Positions 43,655 to 54,459 of a DNA stretch of 64,000 bases are shown here, one piece after another. Under the pieces are notes generated by a model. That model worked only from the letters and a program-made list of their open reading frames with translations. It made no database searches and was not told where the DNA came from. Position 1 is the stretch's first letter, and every line of letters starts with the position of its first letter. The DNA is from Aporrectodea caliginosa. Taxonomy: Eukaryota > Annelida > Clitellata > Crassiclitellata > Lumbricidae. The position numbers and the translations under genes were made by a program. The DNA lies in the NCBI GenBank assembly GCA_020284085.1, contig JACEVL010004609.1, forward strand, positions 851,001 to 915,000, in the 5' to 3' direction.

Positions 43655-44215
43655 CAATATCTGTCTTGTTGGAAGGCTTCTGGGTCGTAAGAGAACCGTA
43701 ATTAGAATCACAGCATCAGACGATATTTCCTCGTTTCCACCACTTACACGTCGTCAATGACCACGGCCCAACACATAAACTTACCTACAATATATATACG
43801 TACATATATTTAATATATATATACGTGTGTATATATACACATTAGTACGCGTATGCAGCTGGATGTATATGTATATAAGCATTAAGCACGGCTATAAATA
43901 ATGGTTGATTCATTTCTCTTAGTTCTTGCAGTGGAAAGTAGCAATACATCTCTGTCGCCAACCATTATGCGTCCACTATGTTAGCTTACATAATAAGCGC
44001 TCTATATCTTTATATATCTATATCTATATATAATATATATACGTCTAGATATTTATATACGTATATACGTATGTCATGTACACTGTATATGTATGGTATA
44101 CATAGAGTGAATTCTTTTATACAACGGATAGCCTAAAGGGTGGGGCAGTCTTCCAGTCTATCGGTGCACACCATCTAGGCTTTCAACGCCAAAGCCAATT
44201 TTCTTCTGTGGTGCT
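43655..44215. other. No gene; AT repeats
   Basis: TTCTTGCAGTGGAAAG at 43924 resembles a splice acceptor, but the phase-1 frame stops after 17 codons without a donor. Confidence 0.4.
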
Positions 44216-44220
44216 TAACT

Positions 44221-44443
44221 GTCTGTCTCTGTTTCTGTCTGTGTCTGTCTGTCTTTATCTCTGTGTGTCTGTGCGCTTGTCTCTGTCTCTGTCTCTGTCT
44301 CTGTCTCTGTCTCTGTCTCTGTCTCTGTCTCTGTCTCTGTCTCTCTGTCTCTGTCTCTGTCTCTGTCTCTGTCTCTGTCTCTGTCTCTGTCTCTGTCTCT
44401 GTCTCTGTCTCTGTCTCTGTCTCTGTCTCTGTCTCTGTCTCTG

Positions 44444-44524
<81 letters not shown>

Positions 44525-44620
44525 TGTCAATCTCTCTCTCGCTCAATCTTTCCCTCTCTCTTTCTATCTGTCTCTGTGTCTCTGTCTCTCTCACTCACTC
44601 TCTCCCTATCTTTCTCTCCT
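44221..44620. repeat. (CTCTGT)n then (CT)n array
   Basis: Nearly pure CTCTGT from 44279 to 44465, then CT to 44518. Frames up to 192 codons are artefacts. Confidence 0.97.
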
Positions 44621-45240
44621 TTTATGTCTGTCCCTGGTCTGTCTGTTTGTCTTCTTCCTCATCTTCATCCTTGCTACTCTTTTCCGTCTCACTTTGTTTT
44701 TTTCTTTCTTCTTTTCCGTGCTTTCTTTGTTCATTTTGTTTCTCTTCTCTTTCCTTATCTTCTTCATCTTTATGGCATATTGTTAGCTGTTGATTTCGAT
44801 GGGTTTATCAAAACATACCACAACAGTCACACCACCCCTTACCAAGTCACCCTCCACTACCACCATCACACCACCAGCACCACCTCCACCACTTCCACCA
44901 CCACCACCTGACAATCTAAGAAGACATCTGCAACCACTACCTCCTCTTCTTTCCATTCTTTCATTCGGTCTCTTGTCCTCCTCCTCCTCTTCCTCCTCTT
45001 CCTCCTCTTCCTCCTCTTCCTCCTCCTCTTCCTCTTGCTCCTCCTCTTGCTCCTCCTCCTCCTCCTCTTCCTCCTCTTCTTCCTCTTCTTCCTCTTCCTC
45101 TTGCTCCTCCTCTTGATCCTCCTCTCCCTCCTCCCTGTGCTCCTCCTCATTCTCCTCTTCCGCCTCCCTGTGTTCTTCCTCCCCTTCCTCCTACTGAGCA
45201 AACCCCTCCTCAGCTTTCACCCCCCCCCCATCACTTCCTA
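44620..45240. repeat. Pyrimidine-rich (CCT)n tract
   Basis: CACCAC patch (44820-44910), then CCTCCTCTT repeats to 45185. Confidence 0.9.
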
Positions 45241-45299
45241 GTAAACGCATCCTCCTTCCACTCCCCCTTCTCTTCTCTGTCTGCGGCCAAATGTGATTT

Positions 45300-45433
45300 C
45301 CTCAATATCGCCCAAGGCTACATACATGAACTATTAATTTATCTCGCATACACACTTATATACTATATATATATATATATATGCATACTTATGAAGATGA
45401 ATATACGTGTATATATATAAGCAAAATGTCATA

Positions 45434-45471
<38 letters not shown>

Positions 45472-45507
45472 ATGCATATGTATATATTTGCTGCTTGTGT
45501 CTTCCTA

Positions 45508-45547
<40 letters not shown>

Positions 45548-45821
45548 ATACATATATGAAGATGAACATGTATGTGAACATTAACACTTGAACAATCCAG
45601 AGTTCCAGACACATGTGTATGTGTATGTGCATCAGTGTCTGTGTATATGTGTGCATATATGTGTGCTTATAACCTCTGGCTGTAAGCGTCTGCTTAATCT
45701 CTCTTTTCGCTGGACAGTTACATTATCGATCGATCCATTGCCAAAGGCCATCATTGCCAATAACATCAACTCTCATATATAATATATAATATATATAATA
45801 TATAATATATATAATATATAT

Positions 45822-45854
<33 letters not shown>

Positions 45855-45950
45855 CATTCGTATATTTATACATATATATATATTAATGTATATGTGTATA
45901 TATATTAAAATATGCGTGTATATATGTGTATCTATTGCTTAAACATTCCG
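45300..45950. repeat. AT-rich microsatellite field
   Basis: AT arrays at 45435-45468, 45513-45540 and TATAAT repeats at 45776-45825, with (CATA)n at 45826-45848. Confidence 0.85.
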
Positions 45951-45990
45951 TCACAATCCATGTTGTTATATTAAACGATATACACTGCAG

Positions 45991-46122
45991 TGGCCGCCAA
46001 GAGGAACCAGAAGATGAATGACAGGGACTGTGTCCGGCTTCCATGTGCACCATTGACCTTTGAAGAGAGCGTTATCAATTCTCAGTTGTATTGTTTTGTG
46101 TTCTGTATCGTATCAAAAATTG
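45991..46122 (+). CDS. Weak candidate internal exon
   Basis: CACTGCAG precedes a frame reading AAKRNQKMNDRDCVRLPCAP and on to a possible donor GTAATA at 46123. Its entry phase fits the donor at 40765 (G plus TG gives Val). However, CAGTGGCCGCC here and GGGCCCGCCACTG near 46240 also look like worn hAT ends, and an A/T-poor pyrimidine tract is missing. I rate it as more likely chance or transposon. Confidence 0.12.
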
Positions 46123-46334
46123 GTAATATGTTTCGAGCATTTAATGTAAAGGAGTCAAGGCTAGTTTTGGATAAGTAGTTTGAGCCGTCGACGGGAATAC
46201 GTTGGCTGGTTCCACGTGTGTGCGTGGGCCCGCCACTGGTGATTCTTTCAGCTTACTTTGCAATGTTTTGTTAGCTGATATACTATATTTGTTCGTAATT
46301 ACATTTAACATCATAATATTATAGGCTAGCGCAG

Positions 46335-46405
46335 AGAGTGTAGATATCTGAGTAGATATCTTGAAGAAGCGCTATGTAAATGTTCATCTAAAATACATTT
46401 ACATT
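46335..46405 (+). mobile_element. LINE-A-like tail
   Basis: ATCTGAGTAGATATCTTGAA then GAAGCGCTATGTAAATGTTC. Confidence 0.6.
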
Positions 46406-46479
46406 ACGTTCAAAGTATACACTCCATTGGCTCTTCCGTTTCTTACTGTTGTACCTGCCACCACCTCTTTACACTAGCA

Positions 46480-46760
46480 AGTCAGTCAGTCAGTCTGTCA
46501 TTCAGACAACAAAACAGCCATTGAGCCAGTGAGACAGCAAGTCTCTTATGTCCGCCAGTCAGTAATTCAGGCAGGCACTGCAGTCAGTCACTTAAGTCAC
46601 TCAAGTCAGTCAGTCAGCCATTCAGTCAACCAGCAAGTCAATTAGCCAGTCAATCAGGCAGATAATCAGGCAATCAGCAGGCAGGCAGTCCATTAACCAG
46701 TCAAGCAGCAAGCGAGTCAGTCAGTCAATCAGTCAGCAAGTCAGTCATTCAGTGAGTCCG
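46480..46760. repeat. Degenerate (AGTC)n repeats
   Basis: CAGTCAGTCAGCAAGTCA-like words. Confidence 0.85.
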
Positions 46761-46769
46761 ACAGCCATT

Positions 46770-47250
46770 ATACATTAAGCAAAAAGCGCTTCGAGCGATT
46801 CTCACAGCCCACTAAGCAATGTATCTGTCTCTGTATGACTCCCTTCGCTGGAATCGAAGCAGCGAAGCGCTTACCATTATGATCTCCATCCACGCAAAAA
46901 AGAAACTTTCTCATTCAGCGCAATCCATCCGCGATGGAATGTAGTCCCGCGAGGACGACCGCATCACATGCGCCAGAATACGAGATGCGTCAGAGGCGAA
47001 ACCGTCCGACGTAATTTCCGGGCGAAACTTCCGGTTATCAGAACGAGGCGACTTCACTTAGATGCATCAGCCTCAGAGTTCTGATCGACTGCTGAAGATG
47101 GCACTTTATGGGGCGTGACTACGCCACTCCACCACTTTCAAAATGCCGCGTCACCCCACCCCTCCCCTCCGATGAAGCCCATTGTCTATGTCTACCCAGT
47201 CACGGGACAGGCCATTTTAAAATCCATACTTGGCTGTTGAAGATGGCACT
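46770..47250. other. CpG-richer stretch, no exon found
   Basis: Contains AACTTCCGGTTATC (ETS-type) at 47026 and a direct duplication CTGYTGAAGATGGCACTTTA at 47091-47110 and 47234-47253. No convincing ORF. Confidence 0.35.
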
Positions 47251-47255
47251 TTATT

Positions 47256-47291
47256 CAATCAATCAACCAAATAATCAATCAATCAAACAAG

Positions 47292-47331
<40 letters not shown>

Positions 47332-47575
47332 AAATAAATCAATCAATCAATCGATCAATCAATCAATCAATCAATCAATCAACCAAATAATCAATCAATA
47401 AATCAATAAATCAATCAAACAATCAATCAAACAATCAATCAAACAATCAATCAATCAATCAATATTTTATTGGTCCAACAAAGGAACAATACAAATCTAG
47501 TAAGAAACAGAAAAAGTTCTTCGTTGGGGACAAAAGGAGGACCTGAAGGGACCTAGGTCCCCTAAATTATGAATA
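47256..47575 (-). mobile_element. LINE-B 3' end with (CAAT)n array
   Basis: On the minus strand AGGGGACCTAGGTCCCTTCA (hairpin 47548-47561, stem GGGAC/GTCCC, loop CTAG) leads after 80 bp to CCAATAAAATATTGATTGAT, and a (TTGA)n array of about 200 bp. The array appears to be the expanded 3' tail. Confidence 0.75.
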
Positions 47576-47576
47576 A

Positions 47577-47960
47577 ATTCATGAATTAATGTAGCGCCCA
47601 GTCGAGGGGACTACTCAGAGGCGCTCCCGACTCCAGCACAGCCAAAAAGTACAGTTTTGAGTCTAATAAAAACGCGTCAGTAGGAGTCCCAGGAAGCAGG
47701 TGCAGCCCAAGGGAAAGCCCGTTCCAGAACACTGGGCCCACCACGGAAAAAGCTCGGTTCTGCATAGCTGCAGTTCGAGCAAAATGGGACGAGAAGAACC
47801 CCTTCTGTGAGGAGCGGAGTGGACGGCGGTCTTGAATACCCGAAGTGGGGAACAGAGCTCTCGCAGGTATTCTGGGTCGATGCCCAGTTGACATCGCCTC
47901 ACTAGTGTATAGAAATCCTTATGTATGTGCAGTTGTGCACGTTTGCTTTCGCAGCACATT
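47577..47960 (-). pseudogene. CR1-like LINE-A C-terminus
   Basis: Minus strand: LGIDPEYLRELCSPLRVF, then SSHFARTAAMQNRAFSVVGP and WNGLSLGLHLLPGT; in the shifted frame TVLFGCAGVGSASE and TAG. These are the C-terminal CR1 motifs seen also at 19911-20393. At least two frameshifts are present. The tail reads GAGCGCCTCTGAGTAG..TGGGCGCTACATTAATTC. Confidence 0.88.
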
Positions 47961-47999
47961 TCTATGCAATTATTCCGTTGATTCTTTACTGTGATTCTG

Positions 48000-48266
48000 G
48001 TCGAAACTTAAGAATCATTCGTTTCAGTTTGCTTATCCACTCTTCATTCATTCGTTCATTCTTTCGTTCATTCATTCTTCAGTTGTTTGGTTTCATTCGT
48101 CCATTAATTAATTCATTCGTTTATTCATTCATTCTGTTCATCGTCCATTATCGTATAAACTACTGTGCGGCTACGAGGGATAGGAAGTTTCAAGATCTCT
48201 CCCTCTATTACTTATTGGCTTTTGCTTGCTCTACGTCTGCTTGTCTGCTCCTCACTTTTTTCCGTT

Positions 48267-48303
<37 letters not shown>

Positions 48304-48310
48304 GTATTTC
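48000..48310. repeat. Degenerate (ATTC)n and short (GTCT)n
   Basis: CATTCATTCG words at 48035-48140; nine TCTG units at 48268-48302. Confidence 0.8.
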
Positions 48311-48489
48311 TCTTCTCTATTCTTGCCTATATGAAACCATATGTTTTGGCGCCATCTATCCTGGGTCCTTCTTGTCTCGTGTTCTTGCATGGCTAGCAGA
48401 CAGACGATAGGCGATCTTCTGAGTCGTCGGTCATCCCCAAGATCCTTGTGCCTCGACTGAGAGCACCGATGTTCCACATCACCCCCTGT

Positions 48490-49117
48490 CACTCCTCATC
48501 CGTCTCTTTCTCCTTATCATCATCCTCGTCAAAATCCTCTTCCTCCTCCTCTTCCTCCTCCTCACCTTCATTCTCCTCTTCCTCCTCCCCAATCACTCTC
48601 CTTATTCTCGTCATCCTCTTAATCCTCCAAATCCTACCTTTCCGCCTCCACCTCATCCTCACGCTCCTCATTCTCCTGTTCCTCCCCATCCTCCTGTTCC
48701 TCCTCCTTTTTCTCCTACTCCTCCTCCTCTTCTTTCTCCTACTCCTCCTCCTCTTTCTCTTTCTCTTTCTCCTCCTCCTCCTACTCCTCCTCCTCTTTCT
48801 CCTCCTTCTCCTCCACTCCTCCTCCTCCTCCTCCTCCTCCTCTTTCTCCTCCTCCTACTTCTCCTTCTCCTCCTCCTCCTCCTCCTCCTCCTACTCCTCC
48901 TCCTCTTCTTTCTCCTACTCCTCTTTCTCTTTCTCTTTCTCCTCCTCTCCTCCTACTCCTCCTCCTCCTCTTTCTCCTCCTTCTCCTCCTACTCCTCCTC
49001 CTCCTCCTTCTCCTCCTCTTTCTCCTCCCCTCTTTCTCCTCCTCTTTCTCCTCCTACTTCTCCTTCTCCTATTCCTCCTCCTCCTCCTCCTTTTCCTCCT
49101 TCTGTTCCTCTCTGCAG
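48490..49117. repeat. ~620-bp (CTC)n pyrimidine tract ending in CTCTGCAG
   Basis: CTCCTCCTCTT repeats run without a purine-rich break to GTTCCTCTCTGCAG at 49104-49117. The last bases form a strong 3' splice site. The frame of 323 codons across the tract is not a gene. Confidence 0.9.
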
Positions 49118-49262
49118 TCGACCATGGACCAACGTCGCCCGATGACATGGAACGGCAAATGAAGTCACGAAAACGTCATCTAGCGTCGTTTTTCCTAACA
49201 GATAAAACACGCGAAACCGAAATCAAGCAACGCAAAAACTTACATGACAGCCATATGCCAAT
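49118..49262 (+). CDS. Weak candidate exon after the pyrimidine tract
   Basis: Entering in the phase left by the donor at 40765, the frame reads VDHGPTSPDDMERQMKSRKR and stays open for about 50 codons of ordinary composition, up to an AT array. CCAATAAACA at 49258 could be a polyadenylation signal. No domain is recognised and no good donor or nearby stop ends it. It could be a terminal exon of the gene begun at 40692, or an accident of the pyrimidine tract. Confidence 0.18.
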
Positions 49263-49264
49263 AA

Positions 49265-49330
49265 ACACAACTATTTATATATATATTTTATATATAATTA
49301 TATATGTTTTATATATATATTTCATTCCTC
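49265..49330. repeat. AT repeat
   Basis: ATATATATTTTATATATAAT-type repeat. Confidence 0.85.
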
Positions 49331-49434
49331 GGACAGATAGGCTATTAAGCACTAACAGGTTAATTTGCAGTGTATCTATGCTCACGAACGCCACAACTCT
49401 TGTGCATAAGATAACATAACAAGGGTTTTAAGTG

Positions 49435-49690
49435 ATTCAGAATACGTTTAGTCTGTGTTAAAACCACTGCAAATTAGCCTGCAATGCTGAGACTGCTATC
49501 ATCCAAACCATTCCACAAGTCTGCAACTCTTGCACTGAAGAATGTCTGCCCTAATGCTCCTGTCGGCTTCTCAAATTAGATTATACCTGTGTCCCCGAGT
49601 TGCCGGGTTTGGTGCTAATTCAAAGAACACAGTCCACCTCGCTGTTTTCACGAATCGCGGACTTCTTGAGAGCTGGATAATGTCAAATTG
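49435..49690 (-). pseudogene. LINE C-terminal remnant
   Basis: Minus strand: NPATRGHRYNLI, a stop, then in a shifted frame TFFSARVADLWNGLDDSSLS. RGH.Y.L followed by FFS.RV...WN.L is the standard C-terminal motif of jockey/CR1-type ORFs. It is dead (frameshift, stops). Confidence 0.75.
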
Positions 49691-49874
49691 TCTTACGTCT
49701 AACACGAACAAGGCCCAGTTTCTGCGTTATAGTACGTGCCAACTGCAGCTTCGAAAACCTCCGTGTAGCTACACTGAACTCTGTGGTTCGTTTATAAAAT
49801 TGGCAATGAAGATACATAACTCGAAGTCCCAGTTGAACGTGAACTGACAGTCGTATATTTGCCTGACCCTATTA

Positions 49875-50110
49875 GCTACATTGGCTAGACGGCGCTCGTG
49901 AGCTCACGTTACCCTACGCGTGAGGATCCCAGTTCCCCTTGCGATGGTGGCTTATTTCAGTGATTTTAGTTCTGCACCTAGCACGGTCCATGCACGGTGA
50001 TATTAGACTCGTTTGGCACCTATTCAAGCGATCAGCGGTGGTGAAGGATCTCCACCCGATCATTCATTTAAAATGAGCAGGGTAGAGACCATACACAGTC
50101 GGTATAGAAA
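49875..50110 (+). mobile_element. SINE S8, copy 1
   Basis: The 3' half (GTGGCTTATTTCA..AGCGGTGGTGAAGGATCTCC, ACCCGATCATTCATTTAAAA, TGAGCAGGGTAGAGACCATA) is repeated at 50555-50710. The head has TTGGCTAGACGGCG (A box-like) and a worn B box. Confidence 0.65.
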
Positions 50111-50111
50111 A

Positions 50112-50265
50112 AGCGTGTACATTCTACATCGATCAATCAATCAATCATTTATTTCTGTAACCATCAGAAGAGAAAAGAACAAATGAAACAATAAGGCAAC
50201 GGTTTGACATGTACTGGATACACGGAGGCCCAGAAGGGATCATGGATCCCGCTAAATAGGGACAC
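50112..50265 (-). mobile_element. LINE-B 3' end
   Basis: Minus strand GCGGGATCCATGATCCCTTC (hairpin 50236-50250, stem GGGAT/ATCCC) followed at the 3' end by AAATGATTGATTGATTGATC. Confidence 0.7.
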
Positions 50266-50479
50266 CTATGCATGTAAAAAGTACAGATGGGAAAAGAAAT
50301 ATAATCATAATATCATGTCCCTACAAGTAGCCTGTGTTTATATTTTGTCGACTCGCTCGCAGTTTTATATTAAATTCATTTTTCAACTTTTAATTTATAA
50401 TTTCTGATTTATAATTTTGCCGTCCCTAAGCCTCGGCCTTGCTTAGATCTATTCCTATAGTAAATTCGCCACTGGAGAA

Positions 50480-50712
50480 GTGTAGGCCCGAGCAACGTTG
50501 TGTGTGGCGTCTCACCGTGTTAGGGAGCGTGCGAATAGCGGTTCGGCTCCCGATGCTGCAGGCTTATTTCATAGATTTTTAAGCAAGGGCTGTACACTGG
50601 GACTTTAAATGGCGTGGCACCCATTCAAACGGACAGCAGTGGTGGATGAAGGATCTCACCCGATCAATTCATTGAAAAATGAGCAGGATCGAGGCCATAT
50701 AATTATAGTATA
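50480..50712 (+). mobile_element. SINE S8, copy 2
   Basis: Head with TGTGGCGTCTCACCGTG and ATAGCGGTTCGGCTCCCG (B box); 3' part as in copy 1, about 75-80% identical by eye. Confidence 0.7.
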
Positions 50713-50734
50713 CGGTTGCTATATATTACACATG

Positions 50735-51155
50735 GCTCAATTTAAAGCTCAACTGAAACATTATCTCTTGAACACATAAAAAGAATATGACTCGATAGAT
50801 TGTACCTTAGTTAAGATTGTTTATAATGTACAACGGTGAACATTATAATATGTTTTGTTTTGATTTTATTTGTTTTAAATCTAGTATTGCAATGTTTTGT
50901 TATTTAGTTGTTTGGCTATGATTTAGCCCTAACATTGTTATTTAAGTTGAATTTTCTATATGATCTTAAAAATCGTCTTGCCATCAGTAAATGTAATATG
51001 GAAAAGGGGCAGCCCTGCAATAGCGGATTATTTTATCCTTTAGGGCTGTCCTGTTGACGGCATCAGCAGATTAACTTTTTTTTAAATGACTGATTGTCAA
51101 TTAATTGTGCTGTTGTTGATTCAATAAACGGTTGATTGATTGATTGATATAGAAG
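50735..51155 (+). mobile_element. LINE 3' end related to LINE-B
   Basis: TTTAAAGCTCAACTGAAACA encodes FKAQLKHYLLNT and stop, the usual last residues of CR1-type ORFs (FK..LK..L). About 230 bp later TAGCGGATTATTTTATCCTT gives a short hairpin (51025-51028 with 51035-51038) enclosed by GGCAGCCCT/AGGGCTGTCC. It ends TTCAATAAACGGTTGATTGA with a (TTGA)n tail. Confidence 0.75.
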
Positions 51156-51183
51156 AACGCATACATTTACATATGAAAATGAC

Positions 51184-51185
<2 letters not shown>

Positions 51186-51229
<44 letters not shown>

Positions 51230-51230
51230 T
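51186..51230. repeat. (AAT)n microsatellite
   Basis: About 15 AAT units. Confidence 0.95.
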
Positions 51231-51239
51231 TCGTTTATT

Positions 51240-51470
51240 CTGACACAAGTTGACATGGCTTGTTTACAAACATTTAAGTTCAGTTCCTAGCTGTTTTTGT
51301 TTTGTCCACAGATTAGCATGTTACAGAATGTACCGTTTGCTCATAAATATATGTCAAGTAAAACAGAGACAATGCGTTCAAAGTTCAAACTACCGCAGCG
51401 CGTCTGTATAATCACCCATGAGCGGAAGTGCGAATACATAACTGAAACTATGCATGATTAAAGCTTCCTA
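51240..51470. other. No recognised feature
   Basis: Nothing supported. Confidence 0.35.
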
Positions 51471-51472
51471 TT

Positions 51473-51710
51473 CACCATCATCATCACCATCGTCATCAGT
51501 TCCTGACGCCAGCCATTTGGCGGCGAAGGGTATGAATAAATGATCTGTTGTGTCCTCGGTCATTTGTCAAGTCCACTGCTCCCATCAGTGTTAGTCAAGT
51601 GATGTTACATGTATGTCCTCATTAATATTGTCTATCCAGCGTAGTCTTGGTCTGCCGTTGTTTCCTCATTCCTTCGAATAATATTTCATGTAATGGCTTC
51701 CTATTAGCTA
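51473..51710 (-). pseudogene. LINE-D C-terminus with short GAT tail
   Basis: Minus strand: GRPRLRWIDNINEDIHVTS, then after stops TTDHLFIPFAAKWLASGTDD and a short GAT/GAC run. Same terminus as 1588-1860. Here the trinucleotide tail is only about 25 bp, against about 180 bp in the other copy. Confidence 0.7.
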
Positions 51711-51754
51711 CCGTGCAAAGTACAGTATAGGGTTACTCATCCATGCTAAGCACT

Positions 51755-51990
51755 GAGCCCCAGCTTATTCACGAGCACTGAACATCAAAAGTGAACTAGA
51801 CGATATGGTTAAAGGAGTTCGTAGCTGTAATCGTTAACTTCAGACTTCTAAAGCGCCACTCAAAAGCTAAGCGGAGGGCACCAGCTTATTCACGAGCGCT
51901 GCGTCATGTCAGAGGGGTTGTCCAGAGATCGATGTCCAGTGGAAGAAGATCCGAGTCGGGTTGCTAGAGAGACCAGAGGAAGAGGAGTTG
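51755..51990 (-). mobile_element. LINE-C-type 3' end
   Basis: CTTCTAAAGCGCCACTCAAA, AGCTAAGCGGAGGGCACCAG, CTTATTCACGAGCGCTGCGT matches 55205-55350 closely, including GATGTCCAGTGGAAGAAGAT and AGAGACCAGAG. An extra CCAGCTTATTCACGAGCACT lies at 51758. Confidence 0.7.
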
Positions 51991-52009
51991 CTGAGGGGGT
52001 TTCGCTTGG

Positions 52010-52140
52010 GAGGCGGAGGAGGATGGGATGGAATTTCTCTGTTGCTGGACCATCTGTCTGGAACAGTCTCTGCCTCAGCAGCAACCAGCCATCAGTCGAT
52101 CGATTCACAATAGGACTTAGCAACAGTGTTCCCTGAAGCA
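52010..52140 (+). pseudogene. CR1-like C-terminal fragment
   Basis: Encodes MGWNFSVAGPSVWNSLCLSS and then VDRFTIGLSNSV before a stop. FSVAGP..WNSL is the C-terminal CR1/L2 signature. Orientation is opposite to the LINE-C 3' end beside it. Confidence 0.75.
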
Positions 52141-52211
52141 TCTCCCCTTGACTGCACGCGTCCGTAAGAGTCCAGGCTGAAAGGACCGTGAAACTAGGAT
52201 GCTTGTATAAC

Positions 52212-52800
52212 AGTATACATACATGCATATTAATATGCATACATGTATAGTTATATACATACATTCAGATTAATATGCATACATGTATAGTTATATACAT
52301 ACATTCAGATTAATATGCATACATGTATAGTTATATACATACATGCATATTAATATGCATACATGTATAGTTATATACATACATGCATATTAATATGCAT
52401 ACATGTATAGTTATATACATACATGCATATTAATATGCATACATGTATAGTTATATACATACATTCAGATTAATATGCATACATGTATAGTTATATACAT
52501 ACATGCATATTAATATGCATACATGTATAGTTATATACATACATTCAGATTAATATGCATACATGTATAGTTATATACATACATTCAGATTAATATGCAT
52601 ACATGTATAGTTATATACATACATTCAGATTAATATGCATACATGTATAGTTATATACATACATTCAGATTAATATGCATACATGTATAGTTATATACAT
52701 ACATTCATATCAATATGCATACATGTATAGTTATATACATACATTCAGATTAATATGCATACATGTATAGTTATATACATACATGTATAATTGCATATTA
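52212..52800. repeat. 40-bp palindrome-bearing minisatellite, ~14 copies
   Basis: ACATGTATAGTTATATACAT followed by ACATGCATATTAATATGCAT repeats every 40 bp in exact register (52241, 52281, 52321 and so on). Two main variants differ at four bases, ACATGCAT and ACATTCAG, mixed along the array. The GCAT variant contains the perfect 18-bp palindrome ATGCATATTAATATGCAT. Confidence 0.97.
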
Positions 52801-52831
52801 ATATACATACATGCATATTAATATACATACA

Positions 52832-52915
52832 TGAGCGCCTCTGAGCAGTTTCCTTGAAGGGGCGCTATATAAATTCCCGAATGAATGAATAAATGAATAC
52901 ATGCTTATTAATATA
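52832..52915 (+). mobile_element. LINE-A/S1 3' tail
   Basis: GAGCGCCTCTGAGCAGTTTC, CTTGAAGGGGCGCTATATAA, then GAAT units. Confidence 0.75.
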
Positions 52916-52984
52916 CATGCTCACATATTCCACCGCATATGTACATACATACAGGTACGCAAATATTCCACAAAAATTGTACTT

Positions 52985-53150
52985 AACTATTTGGAACTAG
53001 TATCATGTACCAGTACTTTTGGAACTAGTGTATCATGTACCAGTATTTTTTAAACAGTATCCTCTATAAGTATTTTTGAACCAGCATCATGTATCAGTAT
53101 TTTGATCCAGTATTGTGTGCCAGTATTTTTTTGGAACCAGTATTGCTCTT
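52985..53150. repeat. ~28-bp degenerate minisatellite
   Basis: GGAACTAGTATCATGTACCA plus GTATTTTT repeated about six times with changes. Confidence 0.75.
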
Positions 53151-53154
53151 CTTC

Positions 53155-53690
53155 TCAAATGGGAGTCATATTACACCTGCACATTATTACAGCTTAGAAT
53201 ATGAATATTTAATCTAAGGCTGGTATTATATTTCACGACCCTAGGCAATCTCTCTCACTATGTATATATATACATATATATATATATAATGTATTACGTA
53301 CTTAAAACATATGTTTATATAAAGATGCATAGAGTACCTCTTTTGATTACCCTTCTCCTATAGATATCTTTCACGCTGGTCCAATTTCAGCCACCATCCG
53401 CAGCTTTGCTTCTGGATTTTTATTTCTATGGATGCCTTGCTCCTTTTGTGGAGGCGCCATATAAATGGCTGACCGGAAATCCATAAAAATCGTCGACCGA
53501 CCCAGCGTGGGGTTCCTGAGTATCCGGACGGTTGTTGAACTTGACCGTCGACCGGATCCGATCCGTGAAAGGGGGTCAAAGACGCAGCTAATGGGACCCA
53601 ATGAAGCGGAACAGAGGGAAAGAAGAAAGGCAGGAAAGCATGGCCAGGATTTTAGATTATCTAATTATATTGCGTTCTGTGCTTAGAAAG
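53155..53690. other. No recognised gene
   Basis: The 73-codon frame at 53465-53686 (begins MADRKSIKIVDRPSVG) shows no domain. GGAGGCGCCATATAAATGGC at 53450 resembles a retroposon tail. Unassigned. Confidence 0.35.
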
Positions 53691-54141
53691 GATGGAAGGA
53701 AGGAAGAAAGGAAGGAAGGAAGGAAAAAGGAAGGAAGGAAGGAAGGAAGGATAAAGGAAGGAAGGAAGGAAGGAAGGAAGGAAGGAAGGAAGGAAGGAAG
53801 GAAGGAAGGAAGGAAGGAAGGAAGGAAGGAAGGATAAAGGAAGGAAGGAAGGAAGGAAGGAAGGAAGGAAGGAAGGAAGGAAGGAAGGAAGGAAGGAAGG
53901 AAGGAAGGAAGGAGAGGAGAGAAGGAAGGCTAGAAAGAAGGAAGGAAAGATGAAAGGAAGGATGGAATGAAGAAAGGATAAAAGGAAGGGAGAAGGACGC
54001 AAGGAGATAAGGAATGAAAGAAGGAGGGAGCAAAGGAAGGAAGAATTAAAGGAGCGAAGGAAGGAAAGTGAAGGAAGGAGGGAAGGACGAGAGGGAGGAA
54101 GTGATAGGTAAGTAAGAAAAGAAGTAACAAAGGAAGAAAAC

Positions 54142-54197
<56 letters not shown>

Positions 54198-54345
54198 GGA
54201 GGGTTAAGAAGGACAGGACAGAAAGATGGAGCATAGCAGAAAAGGTAGAAATAAGAAAAGAAAAGAAATGAAGAGAAGAGAAAGAAGGCATGAATAAAAG
54301 AAGGAAGGAAGGATAAAAGGGGAGAAGAAAGGAACGAGGGATAGA
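53690..54345. repeat. Purine-only (GGAA)n/(AAAG)n tract
   Basis: GGAA with GATAAA breaks (53692-53912), degenerate GGAAG, then AAAG (54143-54196). Nearly all purine for 650 bp. Confidence 0.95.
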
Positions 54346-54459
54346 CCTATAAACGGCAATGGGGTTTTCAGTTGTTTCAAGAGAGATTGCCATCGATTAC
54401 CGTGGCAACCAAGGCTAAACAAGAAACACTGCCAACCACTCCAATAGCACTACTTAAGC

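Noticed and set aside
43932..43985. Acceptor CTTGCAG followed by a phase-1 frame
   Set aside because: The frame stops after 17 codons with no donor.
45991..46122. Second exon of the gene starting at 40692
   Set aside because: Phase fits, but the pyrimidine tract is poor, the donor weak, and the edges resemble worn hAT ends. Kept only as a low-confidence feature.
51890..52264. 124-codon minus-strand frame as a gene
   Set aside because: It runs antisense to a CR1-like C-terminus and through a LINE-C 3' end.
52212..52800. CRISPR-like array (40-bp units)
   Set aside because: Units are directly adjacent with no unique spacers, and the setting is animal DNA. The same applies to the 48-bp array at 36165 and the 32-bp array at 62628.
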